A stretch of DNA of 64,000 nt from Comamonas sp. GB3 AK4-5 (GTDB lineage Bacteria; Pseudomonadota; Gammaproteobacteria; Burkholderiales; Burkholderiaceae_C). Both the position numbers and the translations under genes were made by a program. The notes beneath the pieces are model-generated. The model was given only the letters and a program-made list of their open reading frames with translations. It did not search any database and was not told where the DNA came from. The stretch spans positions 3,844,001-3,908,000 of the forward strand of contig NZ_CP166730.1 of the NCBI RefSeq assembly GCF_041320665.1. The letters run 5' to 3'. Below are positions 15,751 to 27,700 of this stretch, piece after piece (position 1 is the stretch's first letter; every line of letters starts with the position of its first letter).

Positions 15751-18700
15751 TTACTGCTGTAGCTGTCGACGCTGCTCTGGATTCAGGCGTGCGGCCTGCA
15801 GGGGATCGACATCCTTGCCCACGGCCACCAGTTGCAAGGCGCTTTGAGGATCGTAGGCAGCCACACCGGCGGGCTTGCTGGTCGCGGCCGAGGGCTGGGG
15901 CAGCTTGCCACCGCCCTCCATGGACTCATTACCGAAGCCCAGCACCCGCACCGTGAATACCGAGGGCATCGCCTGACGCGCTGCAGCCCGCTCGCGCTGC
16001 AGCACGTCCTGAGCCGCAGCCGTGGCCTGCGAGGCTGCGGCACTGGCATTGCTGAGCGCTCCCACGTTCACCGCAGCCACCATGGGTATGCCCACGGCCT
16101 TGCCCTGCACCTGGATGTTTTCGGCATTGACCACCTGCAGTGCGGCCAGATTCACATTGCCCGAGACACGGATACCGGCCTCGCCCGCATCAATGGTGCC
16201 CAAGGGGGCAATCAGGTCGATGTCTCCCGGCGGCACTTCGGCAATCGGGTTGAGCGTGGCAATACCCGCGCCGGTGTTCGGCGTGGACGGTGACAGCATC
16301 ACATTGCCGATGTTGTCATAGACACGTCGCTGCGGCGTCGCCACCACCGTGGTCTTGGCGCCTCGGCCGGCGTTGATATCGCCTTCGGCCGACCAGCCCA
16401 GAATGTTGCCGCCGAAGGTGGTGAACACCCGGCTCTGGCCCATCAGGATATCGCTCTTGGAGAAGATGTTGATATCGCCTTCACCCTGGGTCAGTACACC
16501 GGAGCCCGCGCCCGGCGGATAACCACCGTCCACGCCAATCAGCGTGCGCCCACCCGGCACCAGCAGATTGATGTTGCCACCGAAGTCTGTGTGGATGCCT
16601 GCGTCGTTGATCTTGTAGTACGGCGTGTCGTAGCCGGGGCTTCCAGCTGCAATCCATTCCGCCTCGGAGAGGTATTTCACGCCCGGCTGCGGACGCCAGG
16701 TTCCCACCACGTCCACAAACTGCTTGAAGTAGCGCGCACTGCTGAACATGGTCAGATCGCCCTCATAGGCAATGGCCTTACCCTGCGCGTCCTTTGAAGG
16801 CAGCAGCGTTTCGATGGCTTCGCGGCCGCGCAGATAGCTGCCGTAGCGCTTGCCGTCCACATCGTTGTACTCGCGACCGGAGGCCTTGAGCTCCGCATAG
16901 TAGACATTGCGCAAGAAGGCGCTGCGTTGCTCGGGCGGCAGAGCGGCAAAGAAGCTGCGGGCGTCCATGCTCGCTGCATCGAAATGCAGGCCACGGCCAT
17001 TGGCCCCGCCAAAGCGCTCCGTCAACCAGTTCACCAAATGCAACTGGCTTTCGAGTTTGTATTCGCGCGCCAGATCACGATTGGCCGCCGTGCTGCCGGC
17101 GGCCAACGCGCCATTGCGTACGCCATCCAGCTCCACCTGCTTGGCAGCCAGGAAGGCCGATGCACCGGCCTCGTCGCCGGTGTAGCCGAACTCATGCTTC
17201 AGCCACTGCGCCAGCGTGATCGAGCCGTCATAGATACGCACAGCCTTGCCCGGCTGGTCTGCCAACGGCAGCGACAGGTTGGCCAGGTTGGCGGGGTCCA
17301 GATAGCGGTCGGCGAAGGCGGTCCAATCGGCACCATGCTGACCCAGGCCTGCCGCCACCGAGATGGCGGCGCCACTGCTGCGGTCACCCGGCTTCACATT
17401 GACCACAGCCCCCAGGCTGCGCAGCTCGGCCTTGTCGGCCATGTAGACATTGCGTCCGGCGCTGATGTCGAGCAGACCCGGCCCCGCAATCTTGAAGCTG
17501 CTGAAACGGATGTCGCGCCCGGCTTGCACCACAGACACATCATCGGCACTGGTGTGCACAATGAGGTTGCCCACCATGGAGCCAAAACCCTGCGTGTCGA
17601 TCTTGGGTGGTGCCGAGGGGTCGGCAAAGTACGCAATGTTGTACCAGTCCAGCGCCCCTCCTGGAGTTCCATAAGCAGAGTCCACAGGGTCATAGGCACC
17701 CAAGGTGGTACCTGAGTTCACGATGTCGCGACCGGCCCGCATGGCCAGTGCGCCACCGCCGTCATACCAGGTCGGCAGCGAACCCGGCTTGCCGGAGGAT
17801 TTCCGGCCACGGTAGATGATGCTGCCTGTGCGCAGCCCCACCAGGTCGCCTTCCACCGCGTAGTAGCGCGCAGGCTCCTGGCCCACATAGACATGGCCCG
17901 AAGCCGTGGGCGGGGTAAAGGCGAACAGCGGGTAGCGCTGTTCCACATCACCCTTCAGAGCGCCAGACAGCATGGGGCCTGCAGCCATGGTGTTGGGGCT
18001 GACGTTGTGAATGACTTCCAGACCAAACCATGCGGGGTCACCACGTCCGACAAAGCCTGGTGTGAACGGATTGGGCAGGGCCGTAGGATCGGCACCCGAG
18101 ACGGAGAAACCCGCCCCTTGTGCGTAGATCGAGCCCCGGGCCAGCAGCTCCAGCTGACCTGTGCCGTGGGCCACAAACTGCTCGGCCACTGGGGACGGTG
18201 CCAGCGTCACCGCAGGCTGGAAGGGATCGTTGTTTTCACCGGCCGTGATCGACTTGACGAACTTTCCGTAGTACACATTGCCACTGGCCGATGCTGCTCG
18301 CAGCACCGAGGGATACATGAAATTGAGATCGGTGATGAGGCTGTCCGTCCGTTTATGCCTGTCGTGCATGGCCATCGTGGGCGTGAGATTTCCGCCCGCC
18401 GCCAGCAGATCCACAGCGGTCGCAGGCGTCCACAGCGAGAACCAGCTCCAGCCGTTGCCCGCATAGGACTTGCCGTTGGCGCTAAAGGGCGTACCGCCAT
18501 GGTATTGCGGCACGCGGCCGGCATCGGTGACATTGCCCAGCACCAGGTCGCCACGCGATTCGATGCGCACGCCGGCATCGCCCAGCACCAGCACGGGGCC
18601 GCCAGCCGTCGAGGCGTTGGAAGCGGTGAATGCGTCGTAGGGACGCGACTCCTTGGGGTCGCCGCCGCCAAAGCTCTGTGCTATCGAGCCCACCGCACCG

Positions 18701-21700
18701 GCCTGCATGCGCAGGGCACCGCGCAAATTGGTGAAGCTGCCGTTGAGGTCCAGCCGGTGCGTGCCACCCACGGCAAAGCTGTTGGCCTGGGGTGCACTGT
18801 TGCCCCCGGTGAAGGCGTTCAGCGTCGCGTCGCTGTTGAAGCCGCCGCCTATGCGGATGTCCAGATCGCCGCCCCCTGTCTGCACCAGCTTGCCATCGCT
18901 GCCTACGCGGCCGGTGCTGGCCACCGCCAGATTCAGGCCCGAACTGCGGTTGATGTAGTAGGCCCCATGGTCGCCACGGGCCTGCAGCATGCCGGCATTG
19001 CCGCCCGCCTCCAGCAGCAGATTGCCACCGCCCAGGGTGCCAAAGCCCGTGAAACCCGTGAAGCGCGGCATCGTGGCGAACACGTTGTAAGGGCTTTCCT
19101 CACGCGAGGGGACATAGGTGCCGAAATTGATCCACCAGGCCGTGGGCAGGGCTACATCATCCACACCGGCCACGCTGCCTGAGCCCTGGCGCCACAGCCA
19201 GTTGCCCACCGAAGCCGTACCGGTGATACGTTCTGTACGGTAACCCAGGGCATCGCTACGCAATGCTCCCGAGGTACGCCCTATGCTGTCGCCGCTGATG
19301 TTGCCACCCGCGCGCAGCAACAGATTGCCGCCGGCCTCGGGATACCAGGCCTGGTAGAGGCTTTCGCTCCCTCCATTAACCAAACCTTCAAATGATCCGC
19401 CGAACTCGCCCAGCACCGAGCCATTGAACACGCTGCGCGGCTGGTTATACGGGTCGGAAGCTCCCGCTGCGGCCAGCGCGGCCGAAGGCGTGCCCGCCGT
19501 ATAGACACCAAACAACGAGCTGGTGGCAATGTTCTTGGCCGAGACCAAGCGCAGATCACCTGTGCCGGTGCGCACCACGCTGGGCAATTGCTCACGCGCC
19601 GGTTTGACCATAAAGACATAGTCCGGTGGTGTGGCGGGCGTCACCACGCTCACTGCCTCGCCATGGCCATATTCATTGAGATTGCTCATGGAGTCCCAGA
19701 TCAAGCCGATCTCCAGCAGCAGCTCTATGTCACGCGCACCCACAAGGGCGCCGGGCACGATAGTGGGCACTTCGTAGCCCCAAGACGCATACATCTCTAA
19801 ATCCGCCAGCAGGGCCGCCGGAAAGCTGTTGCTGTAACGGAAAACTGCGGGGGACCCCGTACCCGGCACGGCGGAGCGCTCCCCCCCCATGCCGTAGTGC
19901 ATATCGGACAGGCGCAGATGGCCAGCGCCTCCCGGCAAGCTCGCCAGGCGATCGGCCGCAGCCGTATCGGCCCCTGCCACCAGGCTGATATCGAAGGACT
20001 GCGATCCCGCCGCCAGCATCGGCGCCAGCGCCCAGATGCGGCCCTGGTTGCCCTGGGCATCACGCGGGCGCAAGTCCACGCTGTCCACACCGCCAGGCAG
20101 CTTGACATCGGTTTCACTGGGGATGAAAGCGCCTTTTTTCAAATCGATAGCGCTGGACAGCACCACTGCATTGCCGGAAGGCGGTGCCGGCAGGGCCACG
20201 CCGGCCGGCCAGGTCATGGCAGCCATCCGCGCGGCCCCTGGCAGGCGAAAACCTGCATCCAGCTGCGTCTGGGCTGGCAGCGTCACCGCATCGGCCAGCA
20301 CGCTGCCAGCGGCATACAGCAGTTGGCCATTGGCGTCATGCACGGCCGCACTCAACACCGTGCCACGCGCCAGCGACAGCGGTTGCGCCAACGCGGCCTT
20401 TGCCGGCAGCAGCGTACCTGCGGCCATTTGCATGGCGTTGATGGGCAGCTCGTAATTCAGCACCTTGCCGGAGTTGAACACCGTGCCGGCATCCAGCGTG
20501 ACCATGCCGTCGCGCGGCACCACCACGTCGGAGGCCCATGGCTGCTGGCCCTTGGTCAGCAGCCAGCCCACGCTGTCAAACGATGGCTTGAGGCGGCTGC
20601 CGTCAAAACCGTCGCTGATGCTGCCGAACACATCCAGATCGCCCTGTGCGCGCAGTACCAAGGCACCGGCCTCACCCGAGCCATGCACCAGGGTCCGCTG
20701 CGTATGCGGATTCACGCTGGCATAGCGGTGGCCCGAAAGGTCGATGTCGCCATCCACATGCAGATTCCCGTCAGGATTGACCGCCAGGTTGGCCACGACC
20801 TCCACGCCGGGACGCAGGTGGAACTGATCCTGGTAGGCCCGCAGGCCTGCCAACTTGCCATTCATGAGCGTGCCGTTGGCCAGTGCCGCGTTGATAAAGG
20901 TACGGCTATCGTCATTCAGGCGGTTGAGGTAGTCCTGGTCTATGACCTGGTAGCTTTTGCCGTCGGTGGTGGTTTCGGTGCCCGCTGCGGCCGTGTTATC
21001 GGTGATAAAGGCATTGACATGGATGGACTTGGCACCCGCGATGGCAACCGTGCCTGCCGCATCAATGGCTACGTCATTGCTGCCCACGCGCGCTGCATTC
21101 AATGCCACGGTGCCAAAGTTCTGCGCGCTGCCAGCCACGCGCAAATCCATGCGCGCGCCGCTGGCAATGGCCAGCAGGCCCGTGCCGGAATCAATTTCGA
21201 TCACGGCGCGATTGGGTGCCTCAATAGGCTTGCCATAGCTGTCCACGCGCAGCACGCTGGCGCTGGCATCGAGCACAGCAGCATTACCCAGGGTCACGCC
21301 GTTCTTGGCCGACAGGCGAATGCTGCCCGCCTGCTCGCCGCTGGCATCGATGCGGCCATTCACAGTGAGCTGCCCCTGGTCCAGCGAGACATTGATTTCA
21401 TGGGCCTTGAGCTCGTTGCCCAGGTTCAGATCCCCCTGGCCCAGTCGGAAGCTGCGGCCGCCGAAAACACCGCCTTCAGTCAAGCGGTGGTTGAGGCCCG
21501 CAAAATCATCGATGCTCTGGCCATGCAGCTCGATACGGCCTGCCAGATACGGCACCAGGGTGCCGCCCGCATCGTAGTGGCCGCTGCTGTGGCCATCCAT
21601 CTGCCCTGTGAGCGCGATATGGCCCTGGGTTGCGGCGACCGTCAGTTTGCCGGCCCGGTTGTGCTCCGCAGACAGATTGATATGCGATGCATCCGCTTGC

Positions 21701-24700
21701 ACCACATCGCCCGCCCGGCTTTGCAGCGCCACATCGCCACCCCAGCTGTATTTGCTGACATCGAAGAAGTCAATCTTGCGGCCGGCAAGCTCCAGTTGGG
21801 CGCCGGCATTCAGCGTCACATCCCCTTGGGCAGACAGGCTGAGCTTGCCGCTGGGCAGCAGCACGGCAGTATCCAGCACCAGTTGGCCCCCCTTGCTGTC
21901 CAAGGCCAACTCGGCCCCCAAGGCGGCGGCCAGCGTCGCGTTGTCGGGAGCAGCTGCCCCACTGCCGCTCACATGGATGTCGCCACCGGCCGTGATCTTG
22001 TTGATGGAGCCGGCCGTGCCGGTCAGCAGCGGCGTGCTGATGAACAGGTCGCCGCCGCTGCGGGTATAGGCCTTGGCCACGGGGTCCCAGGCACCTTGCG
22101 TTGCATAGAAGGCCAGCGAGCCCTTGTGGGTCGCTGTCACACGCTCGCTGGCATTCAGATGCATGCTGGCAAAGCCCAGCGCCAGCCTGTCGTGGTCGCG
22201 CACGGTGTCGGGCTGGGTCTTGGGCCCGTAGCCGAATACGATTTCACGGGCATCAACCACCAACTGGCCTTGGCCCGTACCGGGGCCGCCAGCCACGATG
22301 CTGCCCGCTGGCGTACGAGAGCCGGTCCAGATCAGCGTGTCGGTGTGGATCCGGGCCACATCACCCGCATCGCCATACCCGTAGATGGCGGGCGTGCCCA
22401 ATACCAGGCGCTGCAGGGCCGACTTTCCATCTGCGCCGTAGGTGGACAGGGTGACATCGCCGAAGAAGTTCACCGATTCGCGTGCCGTGAGCGACAGCGC
22501 TTCCAACGCCGGAGCCCCGGTGCTGGTGTCACCCAATAGCAGGCGGTCCAGCACCTGCTGGTTCAGCACCATGCCGGCCGGCAAGGCGCCACGGGCGGCT
22601 GCACTCTCCAGCGCCTGGGCACTGCCGATGTTGACCCCACCCAGCGCCAGCGACAGATTGCGCGTGCCATAACGCACCGCATCGCCCAACACAAAGCGGT
22701 TATCCGTGGCGGTGGCGATGGTGCCTTCGGAGTAAAGACGGGTGTCACCGCTGCAGTGAGCCCCCACGGCACAGACACCGAGTTCAATGGCGCCTGCGCC
22801 AACCCTCGGGTCGTTGGGATTGGGCGCTGCCGGCGCCAGCAAATCCAGTTGATTGTTGGACACGGCCAACACGGAGACGGGGCCTGGCTGGTAGATATAG
22901 CCCTGCTCGGCGCCGTAGCCAGTGCGTCCCTTGCCCAGGGTGTTGATGCTGGCCCCTTGCTCCAGAGTGATGCCACCATCGGTGCGCCCGCTCATGAGGA
23001 ACACATCGGCCGCTTCCAGCTGGGCCCCGCTACGCACAATGATGTTGTGCGTTTCAGCACCACCGATCGCGATGGTATTAGCGTGTTGCAGTGAGCCGGT
23101 TTGGGAGTCGATATAGGTCGAACTCAGCCGCCCCCCGATTTCCATGCGCGAGGCACCCACCTGGTTGAGCATGTCGGCATGCACCGAAATACCGGTAAAG
23201 CCTGCGGTGGGTGCGGCATCTTGCGCCAGTATTTCGAAGTTCGTTCCTCCCAGCACACGCAGCACCGTTCCCTTACCCTGGTCAGCCGGTGTGCCTTGCA
23301 CCTGGGCCGCGAAGCGCAGTTGCGGCAGCTGAAAGGAACCCGCTGCCGTGGACGAAATCAGCATCAGGTTCAGTGCCTTGCCATCACGCTCCAGCAGCGG
23401 TGCCGGAGCGCCTTCGCGGGCGGCCTGCTGCAGCGCAAATTCGGCATAGCTGGTTTCGTTGTACTGCGAGTAGGTGCGCAGTGTGTCTGCCGCCGTCAGG
23501 ATGACCTGGGTCGGCAGCGCATCGCTGTAGCCGGTGTTGGCAATGCCCAATTGCGCCGAGGTGCTCCAGGAACCATTGCGCATGGCCGTGGTGCTGCCAA
23601 AGGCAATGTGGCTGCTGGCCAGGCCGTTGAGCTCAACCCGGAAGGCCCCCGGCAGCAAGGCGTAGGTAGACGGCATCAGCGTATAGGTGCCAGCCGGCAG
23701 CCCGGGCACGCCTTCACCAATGGTGATTTGGCGGCCTATGGCCGGATCGCCCGCACCCTTCTCCGACGCCACAGGCGCATAACCCGCCTGGGCGCCCGGC
23801 ACAATGGCATAGACCGGGTTGGTGGCCAGGCCCGGCAGCACAAAGCGACCTTCGGCCATTTGCACCAGCGGGTTGATTCGGGCATCGGTGGAGCCGCCAC
23901 GGCCTTGCAAAAAGGCTGCACCCGTGAGCTCACCGCCGCCAGACAGATCAATCACCGCACCATCCTGGGCATTCAATGCATGGGTCTTGAATTCGATGCT
24001 GGGCTCTCCGCCAATGCCGACATAGACCGCATCCTTGCCGTTGTAGTTATAGGTCAGCCCGTCGACCGTGCCGCCATAAGGCATGGCCAAACCCTTGGCG
24101 CTGACCGAGGTGATACTGCCTGGCAGCAAGTTGACGACGCCGGTATAGCCGTTGCTACCAGCATCTCCCAGCGTGATGGAGCCCAGCGGAGCGCGCAACA
24201 CCCCCCCCTGGTTGATGGTGGCGGCAGTGAAGCCCATATTGCCGAACACGCTATAGGGCATGGCGGGCAAGGACGTGCCTATGCGCTCTATGTCGAGGCG
24301 GCGCTCCTGATCGTAGGAGCGCAGCACATTGCCCCATTCGTTGAGCTTGCTCACCAGGCCGACGGTGACGTTGCCCCCACCATAAATCTGCGCTGCTGCC
24401 AGCGTGGTGTCGCCCGGTGAATACAGGCTGGCGCTGCGCAGGCGCAGGTCACCCTGGCTGGCGATGCGCACCGTGCCGAAGGCATCGCGCTCCACTGCCA
24501 GATTGGTCGGACCGTTGAGTATGATGTGGCTCCTCGTACCAAAGCCGACCTCCCCCACGATATCCACCATGCTGCCTTCGAGCTGCAGATGCGCATTCTT
24601 GGCCAGCAGCGGCACGCCCAGTTGCCCCCCGCCAGCATTGACGTTGCCCGAGCCAAACACCGGATTCGGCATGATGGAGCCGTCAACCTCTCGACGTTCT

Positions 24701-27700
24701 GAGCCCGAGAGGCGCAGATAAGCAGCGCTCAGGCGTACCTGGCTGTCGCGGGCGGCCTGGGTCGAGAGACCTATGCTGCTGGCCGTGAGGTACAGCGCCT
24801 GCTTCATGTGCAGATCAATGCTGCCATCGAAGCTCAGCAAGCCATTGGCATACAACGCTGCCGTGTCAAAACCGCCAGCCTGGATTGCATCTACGCCAAA
24901 ACGAGCCTTGCCGTAAACCAGGCTGTCATGCTTCTGACCGGCCTGCACGCTGTCATCCAGCCCGCTGCCACCAAACACCTGCTCGATCACCAACTCGCGC
25001 GGAACGCGCACAGCATCATCGACGGCGGCGCCTTTTTTGCTGAAGCGTTCAACGCCCAGGTACACCGGTGTTTCCAAATTGATGGCCAGTGTTCCGCCCT
25101 TGGCGCCTGCGCCACCGGCATGGGCCGAGAGCTGGCCGTCGATGAAAAGGCCGTTGGCGGCACTCAGCGCAATGGTCCCGCCGTTGCCGGCCAGGGAGAT
25201 ATCGCCCTGGCCTGGTACATGAATCAGCCCGCTGGCACCCGAGGCGTTGAGCACCGCGCCCTTCTTGACCACGAGGAAAGCGTCTATGGCGTCGACATTG
25301 CGCGACTCCAGGCTGTATTTCGCACCCAGCTCTATGCTGCCGCCGCTTTGCACCACGCCATAAGAATGGCCATTGCCATCCAGGGCGGTATGGGCCTGGC
25401 CAGACACGTCGAGAACGGCATGCTCGCCAATCCACAACGAACGTGCGTTGGGCACGCCAGCCGGACGGTTCAGATCCGTGCCAGAGCCGAAGTCCCCGCC
25501 CAGCACCGCAATCCGCCCACCATGCGCCCGCAGCTCACCCTCAATGGTGATCTGGGCATTGCCAGCCAAGCGGATGCTTTGCCCCGGATCGACCTTCAGC
25601 TCTGCGCCCTTGTCGATCAGCAACGAAGCTGTTTGGACCACGGAGCCGGCGTTGAGCGCAAGGCTGGCGCCTGCGCGCTGCTTCATCTGTTTGCGGGCGG
25701 GGTCTTGCACAAACAACGGCGCCTCCCAAACCTCCAGCACCTTGGAAGGATCAGCGCCAGTCTGCATACCCTGAGCCTTTGCCGAATCGATCCGCAGCAC
25801 CGGCATGGACACTTCCAGCTTGGCGCCTTCGGCGACCGTCAGCCCACCCACCGCATTCACCTCGTAATGCGAAAAACCTTGTTTGAAAAGGCCTGTGTCC
25901 AGCAGCAAACCACCACTGCCACCAACTTGCCCGCCGATCACCACGGCCTCGCCGGTCTGCAGCATCATGGTGCCGCCTCCCTTGACGCCATGCCCCCGCA
26001 GCTCACCCTCCAGCACCAACTGCGTGGCTCCACCGACTCCTTGTGCAGGAATACCGGTAGCCAGCGTCACATCGCCACCTTTTCCGCCACTCAGGCTGCC
26101 CTTTGCATTGAGCGCGGCTCCCGAAGACACATCAATCAGGCTGGCATCACCCAGCTTGACGTCGCCAGAGCTACGCAGCACCACACGACCGCCATTCACA
26201 AAAGGCAGGCTGCTGTTGTCCGCATCGAGCACCTGATTGCTCCACAGGCCGCGAGCGTCCAGCGTCACATGCTTGCCCACCGTCACTTGCCGGGTATGGC
26301 CGCTCGCTGCGACACCGCCTATGGACTGCTCCTGCCACCCCGAACCGCTGCCGGTGTGCTGCGTCACCATGTCACCAAGCTGAATGCTGCCGCCACGCGC
26401 CGTGAGATTGGCCTCCACAGCCACATCGCTGGCATGCAGCGCAATCTGCCCCCCTGGCGTGACCTGCAAGGCTTCGTCTACGGCAATCCGGTCCTTGGCA
26501 TAAACCTGCAATGCCCCCAGATTCTGCGCGTTGATCCAGGCTGCATCCAGATGCGTTCCAGCCCCGGGCTGCCCCCCCAGGGTGACATCAGACATGACTG
26601 CCGCAGGTGACTCACGCAAGCCCTTGGTATTGGCGTCATAAACAGGCGTCAAGGCGCCGATGATGAGCTGGCCGCGTTGTGCCACCGCGGTCTGGGCCTG
26701 CCGGTATCCGTCCAGCGCTGCATCGCGGCCTCGTGTCTGGCGCTCGCCCTGGAAGGTGCTGCCATCCACCGCCCCCTCCAGTTGGGCCCCTTGCGTGGCA
26801 ATCACCAAACGGCCCGCATCGCGGCCCACGGTGTAGCCATTTTCCAGGCGACGCCCCGCCGCAATCAGCGGCGCGGCATAGGTTTCCGTCACGCCCCAGC
26901 GTGCATGGGTGGACTCAAACCCCTGGTACAGGCCTGTATAGCGCAGATCACCCGGCGCGGAAGAGGCGTTGTAAATGCGGCCATCAGCCCCCTTCAAATA
27001 GGTCTGGTTCACATAGCCGGTCTGCACATCCAGCGAGCCCCCCGCCAGATTGATCAGGCTGCCCTGGTGGGTGTGGACCTGGCCGCCCGCAAATTGCACG
27101 GTGCCGCCCTGCGCCATCCATTCACCAATGCCATGGCCCGTGATGCCCAGATACCCGCCCACTTCCAGCAGACCACCTGCGGTGTACCAGCGATCCGTCT
27201 CGTAGCCGTTGGTGCCAGCCGGCACAAACACCAGGTCGCGGCGGTCTACCCAGATGTTCTTGTTGTTAAGCCCTTTGGCGTCGCGGTTGACGGAGGCATC
27301 ACGCTGCTCGTTGCCCTGGACGTTGATGAGCACATTGTTGGACTCCATGTCCACGCGCACGCCCACGGCACCCGAGACATCGATGACCGCGCCACTGGCC
27401 ACATCTGCCTGCGCTGCCTTCACCAGCACCTGGCCGCCCGTGGCCACCGTCAGCGAATCGGTACGGAAATCCACAGCGCCGGCGCTGTCGATCAGCACCA
27501 GCGACTGATCGCGCCGATGCTGCACGCCGTCACCGGCTTTGTCCGACTCCTTGATCAAGGTCTCGCGCTGGGCGTCCAGCGCCGTGGTCGCAGACTCCTC
27601 GAGCAGCACGCTGGTCACGCTGCCCTCTTCCAGCGCGATGTGCCCACCGGCATCACCTGCGGCATTGCTCAGATGCACCGTGCCCCGCGTATGCACCGAG

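Noticed and set aside
18030..18980. Three RGD tripeptides in the adhesin (VGRGDPAW, ESRGDLVL, QARGDHGA)
   Set aside because: RGD is an integrin motif in Bordetella FHA, but three tripeptides in 4,389 Gly/Asp-rich residues can arise by chance and the organism appears environmental.
19897..22539. 880-codon open frame opposite the adhesin gene
   Set aside because: Composition is typical of a GC-rich antisense frame (many His, Arg, Gln and Gly), with no signal peptide or family motif. The minus strand holds an uninterrupted adhesin.
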